Of a stretch of DNA of 64,000 bases, positions 36,157-45,800 are shown in pieces. A program made the translations under genes and the position numbers. The stretch is from Tellurirhabdus bombi. Its GTDB lineage: Bacteria > Bacteroidota > Bacteroidia > Cytophagales > Spirosomataceae. How positions within the stretch are numbered: the first letter of the stretch is position 1; every line of letters begins with the position of its first letter. The stretch spans positions 2,368,001 to 2,432,000 of the forward strand of contig NZ_CP090557.1 of assembly GCF_021484805.1 (NCBI RefSeq), read 5' to 3'. The notes below the pieces were generated by a model that was given only the letters and a program-made list of their open reading frames with translations, was not told the DNA's origin and did no database searches.

Positions 36157-37686
36157 TTAGTTATCGTCCGTCGTATAAACGGCAACATCCAGTCCCAGAA
36201 CTTCACTTGTCTGGGCTCTAAGCTCATCAATCAGCGGTGGATTGTTGGCGATTGATATTCCGTAAGATGGAATCATCTGCTTCAATTTCTCCTGCCATTC
36301 TGCCGAAGCCATCTGTTCTTTAAAACAGCGCTTCATCAAATCGATCATGATGGAAACGGCAGTCGAAGCACCCGGCGAAGCACCCAGCAGGGCCGCAATA
36401 CTACCATCGGCTGCACTCACTACTTCCGTACCAAATTCCAGTACACCGCCTTCTTCTTCGTCTTTTTTGATGACCTGTACCCGTTGGCCGGCAATTTCCA
36501 ACTCCCAGTCTTCCATCCGGGCGTTGGGGAAATACTCCCGAAGGGCTGCCAGCCGATCTTCCGGCGATTGCATCACCTGTTGAATCAGATACTTTGTCAG
36601 CGGAAGGTTATGCATCCCAGCCATCAACATAGGAGCCATGTTGCTCAACTGGATGGATTTTGGCAAATCAAAGTACGATCCGTGTTTCAGGAATTTCGTT
36701 GAAAAACCGGCATAGGGGCCAAAAAGCAGCTCTTTTTGATTCCCAATAATGCGCGTATCCAGGTGAGGAACCGACATAGGAGGCGCACCAACGGAAGCTT
36801 TTCCATAGACCTTAGCCTGGTGACGTTCAATGACATCCCGGTTGGTACATTTCAGCCATTGGCCACTGACCGGGAAACCACCGTAACCCCGGCTCTCGGG
36901 AATATCAGCTTTCTCCAGCAGTCGTAATGAACCGCCACCGGCACCAATGAACAGAAACGAAGTCCGAACATCCTGTACCTGGTTCGTCGTTGTATTTTCA
37001 ATGCGTATTTTCCAGCCACCCATGCTTTTCGAGCGCCAGATGTCGCGTACATCGTGGGCAAAGTGGATGTTCACGCCTTTCATGCTCTGCAAGCGGTAGA
37101 ACATGGCCCGCGTCAGCGCGCCAAAGTTCACGTCGGTGCCAATCTCCATGCGGGTTGCCGCCACGGGTTGCGTCGAATCGCGATCTTCCATCACCAGCGG
37201 AACCCACTTTTTGAGTTGTTCCTTATCTTCGGTGTATTGCATTCCCTTGAAAAGCGGGCTTTGCTGAAGGGCCTCGTACCGCTTACGCAGGTAATTTACA
37301 TTTTCAGCGCCCCACACAAAGCTCATGTGCGGAATCTGACGAATGAAATCGGGCGCATCGGTCAGGAAACCCTGCTGGACCAGATAAGCCCAAAATTGCT
37401 TGGAAACCTCAAAGGATTCCGCAATTTTGATGGCTTTTGCCGTATCAATCGACCCGTCTTCTTTTTCGGGCGTATAGTTTAATTCACAGAAGGCAGAGTG
37501 GCCCGTTCCGGCATTATTCCAGGCATCGGAACTCTCAGCGGCGGCCATATCCAGCCGTTCAAAAATTTCAATGGTCAAGTCCGGTTGGAGTTCTTTCAGC
37601 ATCACTCCAAGGGTGGCACTCATAATACCAGCCCCAATCAGAACAACATCGGGGTTACTTTTTATAGACTTACTAGTTCTAGCCAT
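36157..37686 (-). CDS. mqo: Malate:quinone oxidoreductase
   Basis: 509 aa, membrane-associated FAD enzyme that oxidises malate to oxaloacetate and reduces quinone, often in place of soluble malate dehydrogenase. N-terminal FAD motif [21 protein letters not shown], then [30 protein letters not shown], a strong Mqo signature, and [11 protein letters not shown]. The C-terminal substrate/FAD region ([18 protein letters not shown]) is intact. Starts at MARTSKS; convergent with fumC. Confidence 0.97.
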   Translation of the reverse strand: MARTSKSIKSNPDVVLIGAGIMSATLGVMLKELQPDLTIEIFERLDMAAAESSDAWNNAGTGHSAFCELNYTPEKEDGSIDTAKAIKIAESFEVSKQFWAYLVQQGFLTDAPDFIRQIPHMSFVWGAENVNYLRKRYEALQQSPLFKGMQYTEDKEQLKKWVPLVMEDRDSTQPVAATRMEIGTDVNFGALTRAMFYRLQSMKGVNIHFAHDVRDIWRSKSMGGWKIRIENTTTNQVQDVRTSFLFIGAGGGSLRLLEKADIPESRGYGGFPVSGQWLKCTNRDVIERHQAKVYGKASVGAPPMSVPHLDTRIIGNQKELLFGPYAGFSTKFLKHGSYFDLPKSIQLSNMAPMLMAGMHNLPLTKYLIQQVMQSPEDRLAALREYFPNARMEDWELEIAGQRVQVIKKDEEEGGVLEFGTEVVSAADGSIAALLGASPGASTAVSIMIDLMKRCFKEQMASAEWQEKLKQMIPSYGISIANNPPLIDELRAQTSEVLGLDVAVYTTDDN

Positions 37687-37970
37687 GATTGGACAGTACG
37701 TTGTCGATTATCAAAATAATACAAAATCTGTGATACTCTTGTTCCCTAAGGAACACCTTGTCAGAAAAGTCTTGGATTATTGAAAAAAGTTCGTGGTTTT
37801 GTCGAACAGTGCCCTTAACCATCCCTAACTTTAGCGCTGAACCTTATCATAATTACCTGTTTAACTCCGGCTTCGGTCCCACCGAAAATTCCGCTAGGAA
37901 GCCGCCCGTAGTGGTGGAAGTTTACGGGTATCTGTTTTCAGGACAAAGGAGTTTTCGCGTACTTTGTCGC

Positions 37971-38912
37971 ATGAAGTTTTGGATTTATACGATACTTATT
38001 AGCTGGTTCTGCCACCTGACAACGGCTTCGATCACGCGTGCTCAACCACCAATCACGTTAACCACCCCCCAGCCAGAAAGTTTTAACCGTGGGCGGCTGA
38101 CGGGGGTCATTATAGGTACAACCGTATTTTATGGCGTAACCTTATTCATGCTCAAGAAAGCATGGTACAAAAAATCGGTGCCTTTTCACAGCTTTAATGA
38201 CAATCGGGAGTGGCTGCAAATGGATAAGGTAGGGCACGTTGCTACGGCCTATCTGTTCACCCGGGGAGGGTATGAATTAATGAAATGGAGCGGCGTTCGA
38301 GAAGGGCCTGCGGTGCTGACGGGCGGGTTACTGGCGCTTTTATTTCAAAGCACTATCGAAGTGTTTGACGGCTATTCCGAAGGCTGGGGATTTTCCAGGG
38401 GCGATATGCTGGCTAACATCACCGGAACGGCCCTCTTTATGGGCCAGCAATACGGATTTGGCGAACAGAAAGCAACCATGCGCTTTGGCTGGCGAAAAAG
38501 CATCTACGCGCCTTACCGCCCCAATGTGCTGGGGAAAACAACGGGCGTTCAGTTATTAAAAGATTACAATGCGCAACAATACTGGGTTTCATTTAATATC
38601 GCCTCAATTGCACCTGTTGGGCCGTCGTTTCCTAAATGGCTGAATCTGGCGGTTGGCTACAGCGGTAGCGGCATGGTCGGGGGGCACGAAAATCCGCAGA
38701 TTTTTGACAAAGATGGCCGTGAAGTGAAATTTGAGCGCTATCGGCAGTTTTACGTTTCTCCTGACGCCGACCTTTCGCGAATTGGCACACTGGATGACTC
38801 GTGGCGGCGGTTTATCGGAACGGTGCAATTTCAGAAAATCGCGGCTCCCTCTCTGGAGTTTAACCGGATTCATGGTGTACGTTTCCACCCGTTTTTGGTG
38901 AAGAAGGATTAA
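37971..38912 (+). CDS. DUF2279 (YfiM-like) envelope protein
   Basis: About 313 aa from ATG 37971, chosen because a signal peptide follows at once (MKFWIYTILISWFCHLTTAS); the longer open frame from 37758 has no such feature. A TM helix is at TGVIIGTTVFYGVTLFMLKKAW. The core is DUF2279: DKVGHVATAYLFTRGGYELMKW, QSTIEVFDGYSEGWGFSRGDMLANITGTALF. The C-terminal third is a predicted beta region (FNIASIAPVGPSFPKWLNLAVGYSG) that may sit in or at the outer membrane. Function unknown. Confidence 0.8.
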   Translation: MKFWIYTILISWFCHLTTASITRAQPPITLTTPQPESFNRGRLTGVIIGTTVFYGVTLFMLKKAWYKKSVPFHSFNDNREWLQMDKVGHVATAYLFTRGGYELMKWSGVREGPAVLTGGLLALLFQSTIEVFDGYSEGWGFSRGDMLANITGTALFMGQQYGFGEQKATMRFGWRKSIYAPYRPNVLGKTTGVQLLKDYNAQQYWVSFNIASIAPVGPSFPKWLNLAVGYSGSGMVGGHENPQIFDKDGREVKFERYRQFYVSPDADLSRIGTLDDSWRRFIGTVQFQKIAAPSLEFNRIHGVRFHPFLVKKD

Positions 38913-39120
38913 CCGAAGCGTAAAACTTTTTTATCCGACTAACAAATTACGCCTGCAATCAACGGCGTAAAGAACAGTTTAGCCTGGCTTTCTCCCATAA
39001 TCTGCGTGATTTTTCAACCGCTCAACCCAAAATTAGTATCCTCACCCAATTTATTGGTAAATTAGTAACCCTAAAAATTGGTGAACAATTGAGTTAACGA
39101 AACCCAATCAACAAACCTGT

Positions 39121-41253
39121 ATGTTATCTCTCCAAAAACTAACCAGTCGGGCACTCCTGCTGGCGGCAGTTACTCCGGTAGCTTTTGCCCAGCCGGTATT
39201 TGCTCAACAAGCGAAAATGAGTGAGAATCCGTTCCTGCAACCGTATCGTACACCCCACGAGACGGTACCGTTCAATCTGATAAAGAACGAACACTACCTG
39301 CCCGCTTTGAAAGAAGCGATTGTGCGGGGAAAAAAAGAAATTGATGCCATCGTCAATAATCCGGCTAAGCCTACCTTCGAAAATACCGTTGTTGCATTAG
39401 AGCGGGCGGGTGATGACGTGAATAAGGTCTCGGCGGTATTGTTTAACCTGAATAGTTCAGAAACATCGCCTGAACTGCAAGGCATCGTCCGCGAAGCGTC
39501 GCCGCTCCTGACCGAATACGGCAATGACATTTCCCTGAACGAAAAGTTGTTCGCACGCGTGAAAGCCGTTTATGAGCAGCGCGATAAGCTGAAACTCGAC
39601 GGCCAGGACAAGATGTTGCTGGAAAAATCGTACAAAGGATTTGCCCGTAACGGCGCTAATTTGTCGGAAGCAGATAAAGCTAAATTCCGGGAAATCAGCA
39701 AAGAGCTGTCGCAGTTATCGCTCAAATTCGGGGAAAACGTTCTGAACGAAACCAACGAATATGAGCTGCTGATTACGGACGAGAAAGACCTGGCTGGCTT
39801 GCCTGAATTTGCCCGCGAAGCCGCCAAGCAAACGGCGAAGCAGAAAGGCAAAGAAGGTTGGTTGTTTACGCTACAAGCGCCTAGCTATGGCCCATTCATG
39901 CAGTACGCCGACAATAGCGAGCTGCGCAAAAAATTGTATCTGGCTTTCAACTCACGCGGTTTCCAGAACAACAAAAACAACAACGAGCAAACCATCCAGC
40001 GGCTGGTGCAGCTGCGCTACGACCGCGCTAAACTGTTGGGTTACAAAACGCACGCGGATTACATGCTGGAAGACCGGATGGCGGGTTCCAACGACCGGGT
40101 GAAGGAGTTTCTGGACGAAATGCTGGGTCATTCTAAACCAGTTGCTGAGCGCCAGCTGGCCGACCTGACCAACTACGCAAAATCGCAGGGCTTCAAAGGC
40201 CAGAACCTGGAAATGTGGGATTTTGGCTACTATTCAGAAAAGCTGAAAAAAGAACGCTATAATCTCGATGACGAGACACTGAAGCCTTATTTCAAACTGG
40301 ACAATGTGCTAAATGGCGTTTTCACGGTAGCGAATAAGCTTTATGGCCTGACCTTCAAGGAAAATAAAGACATTCCGGTTTATAATTCGGAGGTAAAAGC
40401 TTACGATGTATTTGACGAAAACGGTAAGTTTTTAGCGGTTTTCTACGGAGACTACCATCCGCGTCCGGGCAAGCGCGCCGGGGCCTGGATGAATGGTATT
40501 CGGAGCCAGGAGATGCTGAATGGAGTTGATATCCGTCCGCATGTAGTGAACGTTTGTAACTTCACACGTCCGACTGAAACGAAGCCTTCGCTCTTGACTT
40601 TCAACGAAGTAACGACGCTATTTCACGAATTTGGCCACGGCTTACACGGCATGCTGACCAAAGGGAAATATTCAAGCCTGTCGGGTACGAGCGTTGCCTG
40701 GGACTTTGTTGAATTGCCTTCACAGGTGATGGAAAACTGGTGCTACGAGCCGGAAGCGTTGAAACTGTTTGCCAAGCATTACCAAACCGGCGAAACCATT
40801 CCGCAGGAACTGATTGACAAAATTCGCGCTAGCCAGAACTTCCTGGCCGGAATTGGTGCCATGCGTCAGGTGAAACTGGGCATGATCGATATGTACTGGC
40901 ACAGCCAGCAGCCAACGGGTGAATCGGTGGCGGATGTGGAGAAGAAAATTGACCAGAAAACAAGCTTGATTCCGGTTCCGGCGGGCGTAGCAACAAGTCC
41001 GGCGTTCTCGCACGTCTTCGCAGGCGGCTATTCGTCAGGCTATTACAGCTATAAATGGGCGGAAGTACTGGATGCCGATGCCTTCGAAGCGTTCAAGGAA
41101 AAAGGCATTTTCAATAAGGAAGTAGCCGACAAATTCCGTCGGAATGTGCTGGAAAAAGGCGGTAGCGAGAAGCCGATGGAGCTTTACAAGAAGTTCCGGG
41201 GCCGTGAGCCGTCGCCACAGGCCATGTTGCGTCGGAGTGGATTGGTGCTCTAA
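39121..41253 (+). CDS. dcp: M3-family metallopeptidase (peptidyl-dipeptidase Dcp-like)
   Basis: 710 aa with a signal peptide (about residues 1-29, ending FAQPVFAQQ), so it is exported. The thermolysin-like zinc site is HEFGHGLHGML from His502 to His506 with Glu503, and FAGGYSSGYYSYKWAEVLDADAF holds the substrate-binding Tyr/His region. PRPGKRAGAWMNG is typical of Dcp. It releases C-terminal dipeptides. A strong terminator follows; single-gene unit. Confidence 0.95.
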   Translation: MLSLQKLTSRALLLAAVTPVAFAQPVFAQQAKMSENPFLQPYRTPHETVPFNLIKNEHYLPALKEAIVRGKKEIDAIVNNPAKPTFENTVVALERAGDDVNKVSAVLFNLNSSETSPELQGIVREASPLLTEYGNDISLNEKLFARVKAVYEQRDKLKLDGQDKMLLEKSYKGFARNGANLSEADKAKFREISKELSQLSLKFGENVLNETNEYELLITDEKDLAGLPEFAREAAKQTAKQKGKEGWLFTLQAPSYGPFMQYADNSELRKKLYLAFNSRGFQNNKNNNEQTIQRLVQLRYDRAKLLGYKTHADYMLEDRMAGSNDRVKEFLDEMLGHSKPVAERQLADLTNYAKSQGFKGQNLEMWDFGYYSEKLKKERYNLDDETLKPYFKLDNVLNGVFTVANKLYGLTFKENKDIPVYNSEVKAYDVFDENGKFLAVFYGDYHPRPGKRAGAWMNGIRSQEMLNGVDIRPHVVNVCNFTRPTETKPSLLTFNEVTTLFHEFGHGLHGMLTKGKYSSLSGTSVAWDFVELPSQVMENWCYEPEALKLFAKHYQTGETIPQELIDKIRASQNFLAGIGAMRQVKLGMIDMYWHSQQPTGESVADVEKKIDQKTSLIPVPAGVATSPAFSHVFAGGYSSGYYSYKWAEVLDADAFEAFKEKGIFNKEVADKFRRNVLEKGGSEKPMELYKKFRGREPSPQAMLRRSGLVL

Positions 41254-41274
41254 TCAGCGGTTAACCTGCTGAGC

Positions 41275-41329
41275 AAAAATGCGGCAAAGGAGTTGGAAAA
41301 CAGCTTTGCCGCATTTTTTATGCGCCATG
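41275..41329 (+). terminator. Intrinsic terminator after the M3 peptidase gene
   Basis: Stem AAAAATGCGGCAAAG / CTTTGCCGCATTTTT with a 24-nt loop and a T-run. Confidence 0.85.
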
Positions 41330-41467
41330 AATCCGTAGGAGAACGGTTGCTGCCTGCAGCGGCTTTATTTTTTCGCCAGCTTGGAAAAAATCACTCACCG
41401 AAAAAATATTTTCCAACGTTTATACCCGAAAAGGTGTCAATTTTGTAAAGACGAATTTTAGAAGAAC

Positions 41468-42370
41468 ATGGCGTCAAAGCTTTCTACCTTATTCTTGTTT
41501 GGCTTACTGGGCCTGGCGTTTCTTGCCTGCAAAAATGATTTCGATAATCCGGCTGAAGGGCAGGTAGCAAGAAACATACAGGAAATAGATAATTACTTAA
41601 TTGCTAATAATTTAGCTACTGAATTTCGGGCGACCAGCTCGGGCATGCGCTACATTATTGATGAGCCTAGTAGCTCTACCGTAAGTCCACAAACGGGTGA
41701 GGAGGTAGAGTTTACGTATGTGCTCTCTTACCTGGACAATACGGTAGCTCGCCGCGTTGACAGCGTGACAACGGATAATGCCCTTCGGTTGCCCATCGGG
41801 ATTGGGGTAATGGTTCCCGGTTTGGATGAAGGGCTGCGGCTAATGCGCGTTGGCGAACGGGCTAGATTATTTCTGCCCAATAACCTGGCGTTCAGCGACT
41901 CCGTGCGGGCTAATATTCCAAAATACAGTGCGGTTATCTTTGACGTTCGGCTGTTGAAATCGAGAAATGAAGCCGTGCAGATTCAGGATTACCTTCGAGC
42001 AAATGGCTTACGAAGCACCACCGATTCGCTGGGAAGTGATAGCATTCGGGTGTATTATACCGAGCGCGGAACTGGTGCGAGGGTCGTTAGTGGAAAGAAC
42101 GTAACGGTAGCAATTACGGGAAAGGTGCTGCGCACGAATAAACCGTTTGATGTGCGGGAAAATGCAATATTCGAAGCGGGTGCCAACCAACTGGGAATCG
42201 AAGCGATTGATAAAGGCGTTCTAAAACTGCGCGTAGGGGATAGAGCCACCTTCGTTTTTCCATCGGCGCGGGGCTATGGTGCGCAGGGGTCGCCAAACCG
42301 CTCTACTGGCTTTTACATTGTGCCTCCTTATTCGCCCCTTGTTTATGAGATCACGGTCAAATCTCAGTAG
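41468..42370 (+). CDS. FKBP-type peptidyl-prolyl isomerase lipoprotein, two domains
   Basis: 300 aa with a lipoprotein signal (LGLAFLAC). Two FKBP folds in tandem: about 55-165 (TGEEVEFTYVLSYLDNT, IGVMVPGLDEGLRLMRVGERARLFLPNNLAF) and about 185-298 (GKNVTVAITGKVLRTNKPFD, GVLKLRVGDRATFVFPSARGYG). The second keeps more of the active-site pattern (GYGAQGS). Likely helps fold periplasmic or outer-membrane proteins. Single gene with its own terminator. Confidence 0.9.
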   Translation: MASKLSTLFLFGLLGLAFLACKNDFDNPAEGQVARNIQEIDNYLIANNLATEFRATSSGMRYIIDEPSSSTVSPQTGEEVEFTYVLSYLDNTVARRVDSVTTDNALRLPIGIGVMVPGLDEGLRLMRVGERARLFLPNNLAFSDSVRANIPKYSAVIFDVRLLKSRNEAVQIQDYLRANGLRSTTDSLGSDSIRVYYTERGTGARVVSGKNVTVAITGKVLRTNKPFDVRENAIFEAGANQLGIEAIDKGVLKLRVGDRATFVFPSARGYGAQGSPNRSTGFYIVPPYSPLVYEITVKSQ

Positions 42371-42460
42371 TCAGATTATTTTTGACTTCTTCAATCTAAA
42401 TTGAACAGAGGCTCGTATGTATTGATATATCTTTCCGATTATGTCCACTCAACTTTATGG

Positions 42461-42491
42461 AAAGGCGCTAGGCGAAGGCTGAGCGCCTTTT
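42461..42491 (+). terminator. Intrinsic terminator after the FKBP gene
   Basis: Stem AAAGGCGCT / AGCGCCTTT with a 12-nt loop, then T residues. Confidence 0.75.
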
Positions 42492-42522
42492 CGCGTTTTA
42501 GGGGTGTTCTGGCTATGCTGGC

Positions 42523-42568
42523 CGGACATAATTGTCCGCTTCTGTACGAAAGTGTCCGATAGCGTACA
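42523..42568. promoter_or_regulatory. Five phased 6-bp half-sites (TGTCCG type)
   Basis: CGGACA (42523), TGTCCG (42533), TGTACG (42543), TGTCCG (42553) and CGTACA (42563), each followed by exactly 4 bp, so every element starts 10 bp after the last. The first pair is an inverted repeat, and the outer two hexamers face inward. This is a likely binding site for an oligomeric activator, about 100 bp before a sigma-54-like promoter. Confidence 0.6.
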
Positions 42569-42631
42569 ATTTTAGATTTTTCGAAAAAATTAATAGGCTG
42601 ATAATGAGTGTTTTGTGAATTTGTTTTTGGG

Positions 42632-42650
42632 TTGGCACAAGTATTGGCAT
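42632..42650 (+). promoter_or_regulatory. Sigma-54-like promoter (-24/-12)
   Basis: TTGGCAC-AAGTA-TTGG. The -24 part matches TTGGCAC fully and the spacing is right, but the -12 part reads TTGG rather than TTGC (a GC follows one base later). About 53 bp before the next start codon. The half-site array upstream supports it. Confidence 0.45.
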
Positions 42651-42702
42651 TAGAGAGATGTAGTCAATTAGTAAACAACACAACAACAAATACACAAACA
42701 CC

Positions 42703-43131
42703 ATGAAATCTCACACCATCAATTCTGCAATCCTGTCCAACATCAAATGGTTTATTGCCGCCATCCTGCTGACTGCAACAACGGCGTTTGCTGACAATAA
42801 AACCAAGGATGCTAAACCTGCCGCCGAGAAAAACGTGGCGGCAGCGCTGGAGGTAGCGGCCTTCAAAACCGTAAACAACAAAATTTGGGTAAGCGTCCGC
42901 AAAAGCGAGTCAGCCTGTGCCAATTTATCCCTGCGCAACGCCAAAGGATCTTTGCTCTATCGTCAGAACATGAGCAAGAAACAGACGGACATGGTCACGA
43001 AGCTCGACATCAGCGATCTGGAAGACGGTACGTACCAACTGATTATTGAGACAAAAGGACACACAGTTACCAAAAACTTCCAAATCCTTTCGCCTTCCGT
43101 AGAGGTAACGCGCGTTCTGACAGTTGACTAA
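42703..43131 (+). CDS. Small secreted beta-sandwich protein
   Basis: 142 aa. Long signal peptide (about 1-30, ending TTAFA), a Lys/Ala-rich linker, then one beta-rich domain: FKTVNNKIWVSVRKSESACANLSLRNAKGSLLYRQNM, LDISDLEDGTYQLIIETKGHTVTKNFQIL. The LxxLxxGxYxLxI(E) pattern is that of T9SS C-terminal sorting-like and DUF3244-like sandwiches, but the protein is only this domain and ends beyond it, so it is probably not a secreted cargo of type IX export. The region upstream is unusually elaborate for such a small gene. Confidence 0.8.
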   Translation: MKSHTINSAILSNIKWFIAAILLTATTAFADNKTKDAKPAAEKNVAAALEVAAFKTVNNKIWVSVRKSESACANLSLRNAKGSLLYRQNMSKKQTDMVTKLDISDLEDGTYQLIIETKGHTVTKNFQILSPSVEVTRVLTVD

Positions 43132-43190
43132 AAATTAGGTAAAATTAGAGTTAAGGAAATAAACTTATTGTTTAGGTTAAGAGAACCGAA

Positions 43191-43224
43191 AAGCCGCTCC
43201 CAACTTGTGGAGCGGCTTTTTTTG
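43191..43224. terminator. Bidirectional terminator
   Basis: Stem AAAGCCGCTCC / GGAGCGGCTTT with an 8-nt loop and a T-run, between convergent genes. Confidence 0.88.
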
Positions 43225-43245
43225 TACGTGCTTGAATACAAACAA

Positions 43246-44016
43246 TTATTTATTGAGCCAGCCTTTAAAGCCCTCGGCCCGCTCCCGGCTGACATAAATT
43301 TCCTCTTCCGCCGGACGGTGCCGGAGCCACAAGCGGAGGCGGCCATTCAGGTGGGGTTCAATCCGCTCAATGGCTGAAATGTGGGTGATGTATTTTCGGT
43401 TAATGCGGCAAAAATCTTTGGGGTCCAGCTTGCCTTCCAGTTCATCCAGCGTTTCGTCAACAATGTATTTGCGATTCTGGTTGGTCAGGAGAAAAACCAC
43501 TTTTTCGTCGGCATAGAGGTACAGAATATCCGCCGTATCAATGACTTCAAATCGTCCGCCCTGGCGGAGCAAAAACCGACTTTTGTAGGCTGGCGGTTTC
43601 AGGCCGTAGGCGTCCAGTACTTTGGTCAGGTCGCTTGGTTGGGGTGCGCTGCCGCGCTGGGTTTTGTACTTATGAATGGCTTTGCCAAGCTCCTCTTTCT
43701 CAATCGGTTTTAATAAATAATCAACGCTGTTGACTTTGAACGCCTTTAACGCATATTCGTCGTAAGCGGTTGTGAAAATGACGGGTGTCGGGACGTCTAT
43801 CTGCTGAAAAATTTCAAAACTCAAGCCATCTGCTAATTGAATATCCATCAGTAAAAGATCGGGCGTATCGGCAATCTGGTGCTGGCTCCACCAGCGGATA
43901 AAGGCCCGCACGCTTTCCACGCGGCCAATCACTTCCGCTTCGGGTTCTACTTCCTTGATCAGCGCGGCAATGCGTTTTACGGCCAGAGGCTCGTCTTCAA
44001 CAATCAGAATTTTCAT
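43246..44016 (-). CDS. LytTR-family response regulator
   Basis: 256 aa. Receiver domain (1-120) with phospho-acceptor Asp58 (LLLMDIQ), acidic pair in VEDEP and Lys in LLKPIEKEEL. C-terminal LytTR DNA-binding domain (about 150-250): RFEVIDTADILYLYADEKVVFLLT, DFCRINRKYITHI. Its start overlaps the kinase stop by 4 bp (ATGA). Together they form a LytS/LytR-type system. Confidence 0.96.
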   Translation of the reverse strand: MKILIVEDEPLAVKRIAALIKEVEPEAEVIGRVESVRAFIRWWSQHQIADTPDLLLMDIQLADGLSFEIFQQIDVPTPVIFTTAYDEYALKAFKVNSVDYLLKPIEKEELGKAIHKYKTQRGSAPQPSDLTKVLDAYGLKPPAYKSRFLLRQGGRFEVIDTADILYLYADEKVVFLLTNQNRKYIVDETLDELEGKLDPKDFCRINRKYITHISAIERIEPHLNGRLRLWLRHRPAEEEIYVSRERAEGFKGWLNK

Positions 44017-45014
44017 AACAGGGGCAATTTTACGGTGTACGTTTCTTCGGTTTTTTCGACCTGCACCGGCTTGTCGTTGAGTTGAGCATAGCGGTTCTGC
44101 AAATTTTTCAAACCAATACCACTCGACTGAACTTGCAAATGATTTTTTGGCTGGTAGTTATTTCGGACGACCAGGTAATCTGTTTCGGCAAAAATCTCGA
44201 TCAGCAAAGGTTTTTCGCCCGAAATTTCGTTGTGTTTAACGACGTTTTCGAGCAAAGTCAGCAAGCCTTGCGTAATGATTTGCCTGCTCTGCTCGCTTTC
44301 TGAGAGGCAAATATCGTAGTGGAAATTATCACCGAAGCGCATTTCGTGAATAAACAGATACGACTCGGCTACCCGTAGTTCGGTGGCAATATCGACCGTA
44401 TTCTGATCGGAGTGTTGAAGGCTGTAGCGAAAAACTTTTGACAAACGTTCCACAAAATGAACGGCGTTGCGCGTATCTTCCGGAATCAGGGCGCTTAAAA
44501 TATTGAGCGAATTAAAGAGAAAGTGCGGGTTAACCTGATTTTTTAGCGAATCGAATTCGGCTTTTAGAACGGCTTGCTTTAGCCCTTCCTCCATGAGGGT
44601 CAGGGCTTTCCAGCGGCCTACAAACAAACGCAGCGAATACACACCCGTCACACTGGCAGTGATTAAGGCAAGCAATCCCGCATTGAATACATAATCCAAA
44701 AGACTTGACTGAATGCCCCAGAACCAGCGTAAGGAAGACGTAGCGGTGGCGCCTACAGCAGCAGCAATGATTACTGAAGACGTAATGGTACTGGCCACGA
44801 GCTGCTGCGGAGTCAGGTATTCTGCGGAGCGGTTAACAATGTACAACACCGACCAGGACAGAGAGTGATAGATAATGAAGCCCGCGCCAAGAGCTAGAAA
44901 AATAAGCTGAATGCGGAAGCTGATCGACAAAGGTGAATCTACTTTAAGCAGAATAGCAGCTAAAACGCAACCGGATAGCAGGAGCAGAAAGAGGCGGCGA
45001 AAAATTGGTTTCAT
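44013..45014 (-). CDS. LytS/YehU-type sensor histidine kinase
   Basis: 333 aa. Four TM helices within about residues 5-130, then the His_kinase domain: LKAEFDSLKNQVNPHFLFNSLNILSALI with phospho-acceptor His164, and a degenerate HATPase C-terminal part (LLTLLENVVKHNEI with the N-box; GIGLKNLQNRY with the G-box). No sensory periplasmic domain, so it probably senses in or near the membrane. Between the DUF2807 gene (3 bp upstream) and the regulator. Confidence 0.95.
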   Translation of the reverse strand: MKPIFRRLFLLLLSGCVLAAILLKVDSPLSISFRIQLIFLALGAGFIIYHSLSWSVLYIVNRSAEYLTPQQLVASTITSSVIIAAAVGATATSSLRWFWGIQSSLLDYVFNAGLLALITASVTGVYSLRLFVGRWKALTLMEEGLKQAVLKAEFDSLKNQVNPHFLFNSLNILSALIPEDTRNAVHFVERLSKVFRYSLQHSDQNTVDIATELRVAESYLFIHEMRFGDNFHYDICLSESEQSRQIITQGLLTLLENVVKHNEISGEKPLLIEIFAETDYLVVRNNYQPKNHLQVQSSGIGLKNLQNRYAQLNDKPVQVEKTEETYTVKLPLL

Positions 45015-45017
45015 GAC

Positions 45018-45800
45018 TTAGACCCGATTAATGGAACTGGCTCCTGCACTCTGAATGCGAATGATGGGTTCGCCACGGTACTGAATCCGACTGGCGCCGG
45101 TTGCTTCGGCGGCCAACTGTTGGTGAACATACAGATGGGCCTGGCAAGCCCCGGTCAACTCGATGGTGGCGTGTTCAACCGGGAAGTCAAAAGCGTGAAG
45201 CGAAGATGCCCCGGTTAATTCTGCCGTTAAATGGTTGCTGTGCCCGATCATGGTGAGGCGGGATGCGCCGGTTAGTTCGGCGTTGATCGAGGCGGGTTCG
45301 CCCTCAAACGTCACGTTCGACGCGCCGGTTACTTCCAGATCAAACATATCCAGGTTTTTAAATTCTTTGAATTGCACCAGATTTGCACCGGAAATTTCGG
45401 CACTGCGCATGTCCGGTGTTGTAAGCGTCAGGAGTAAATCGCGCGAACAGTGCCAGAAACGAAAACGCTGGCTGATTTTCAGGGTGTTGCCGTATTGCCG
45501 GATGCGCAGCCCATTGATCACCTGCTTCGGACCCCGGGTAATGAGCGACGGTTCAACGCCGGCAGTAACCAGCACATTCAGGGCACCGCTGATTTCCAGT
45601 CGGTCGAAGCGCGTGATGGTTACGCCTTCGGAAACTTCTTCATTCGACGCAATATCGGCCCGCCACCAAACGGTCGTAATCAGCGCGACCAGACCAACTG
45701 ATAAAATAACCAGTTGAAAATAAGCATTAACGGCGGCTGGCTGAACAGTCCCGGTAGGAGCCAGATCGACAGCAAGTAACCAGGTCAAAACAGTATCCAT
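45018..45800 (-). CDS. DUF2807 (head GIN domain) membrane-anchored protein
   Basis: 260 aa. One TM helix (about 27-46: YFQLVILSVGLVALITTVWW) places the rest outside the cytoplasm. The remainder is a DUF2807 right-handed beta-helix, with repeated (E/L)TGAS motifs: VTGASNVTF, LTGASRLTM, LTGASSLHAF, LTGACQAHL, ATGASRIQY, SAGASSINRV. First gene of the operon with the kinase (3-bp gap). Other DUF2807 proteins are predicted adhesins; here operon and topology suggest a role in the signalling unit. Confidence 0.88.
   Translation of the reverse strand: MDTVLTWLLAVDLAPTGTVQPAAVNAYFQLVILSVGLVALITTVWWRADIASNEEVSEGVTITRFDRLEISGALNVLVTAGVEPSLITRGPKQVINGLRIRQYGNTLKISQRFRFWHCSRDLLLTLTTPDMRSAEISGANLVQFKEFKNLDMFDLEVTGASNVTFEGEPASINAELTGASRLTMIGHSNHLTAELTGASSLHAFDFPVEHATIELTGACQAHLYVHQQLAAEATGASRIQYRGEPIIRIQSAGASSINRV

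Noticed and set aside
37758-37970. 71-residue N-terminal extension of the DUF2279 protein
   Set aside because: No domain or signal in it, whereas a signal peptide begins at the ATG at 37971.
39001-39120. Promoter consensus before the M3 peptidase gene
   Set aside because: AT-rich with several ATTGGT repeats but no TAnnTTTG at a sensible place.
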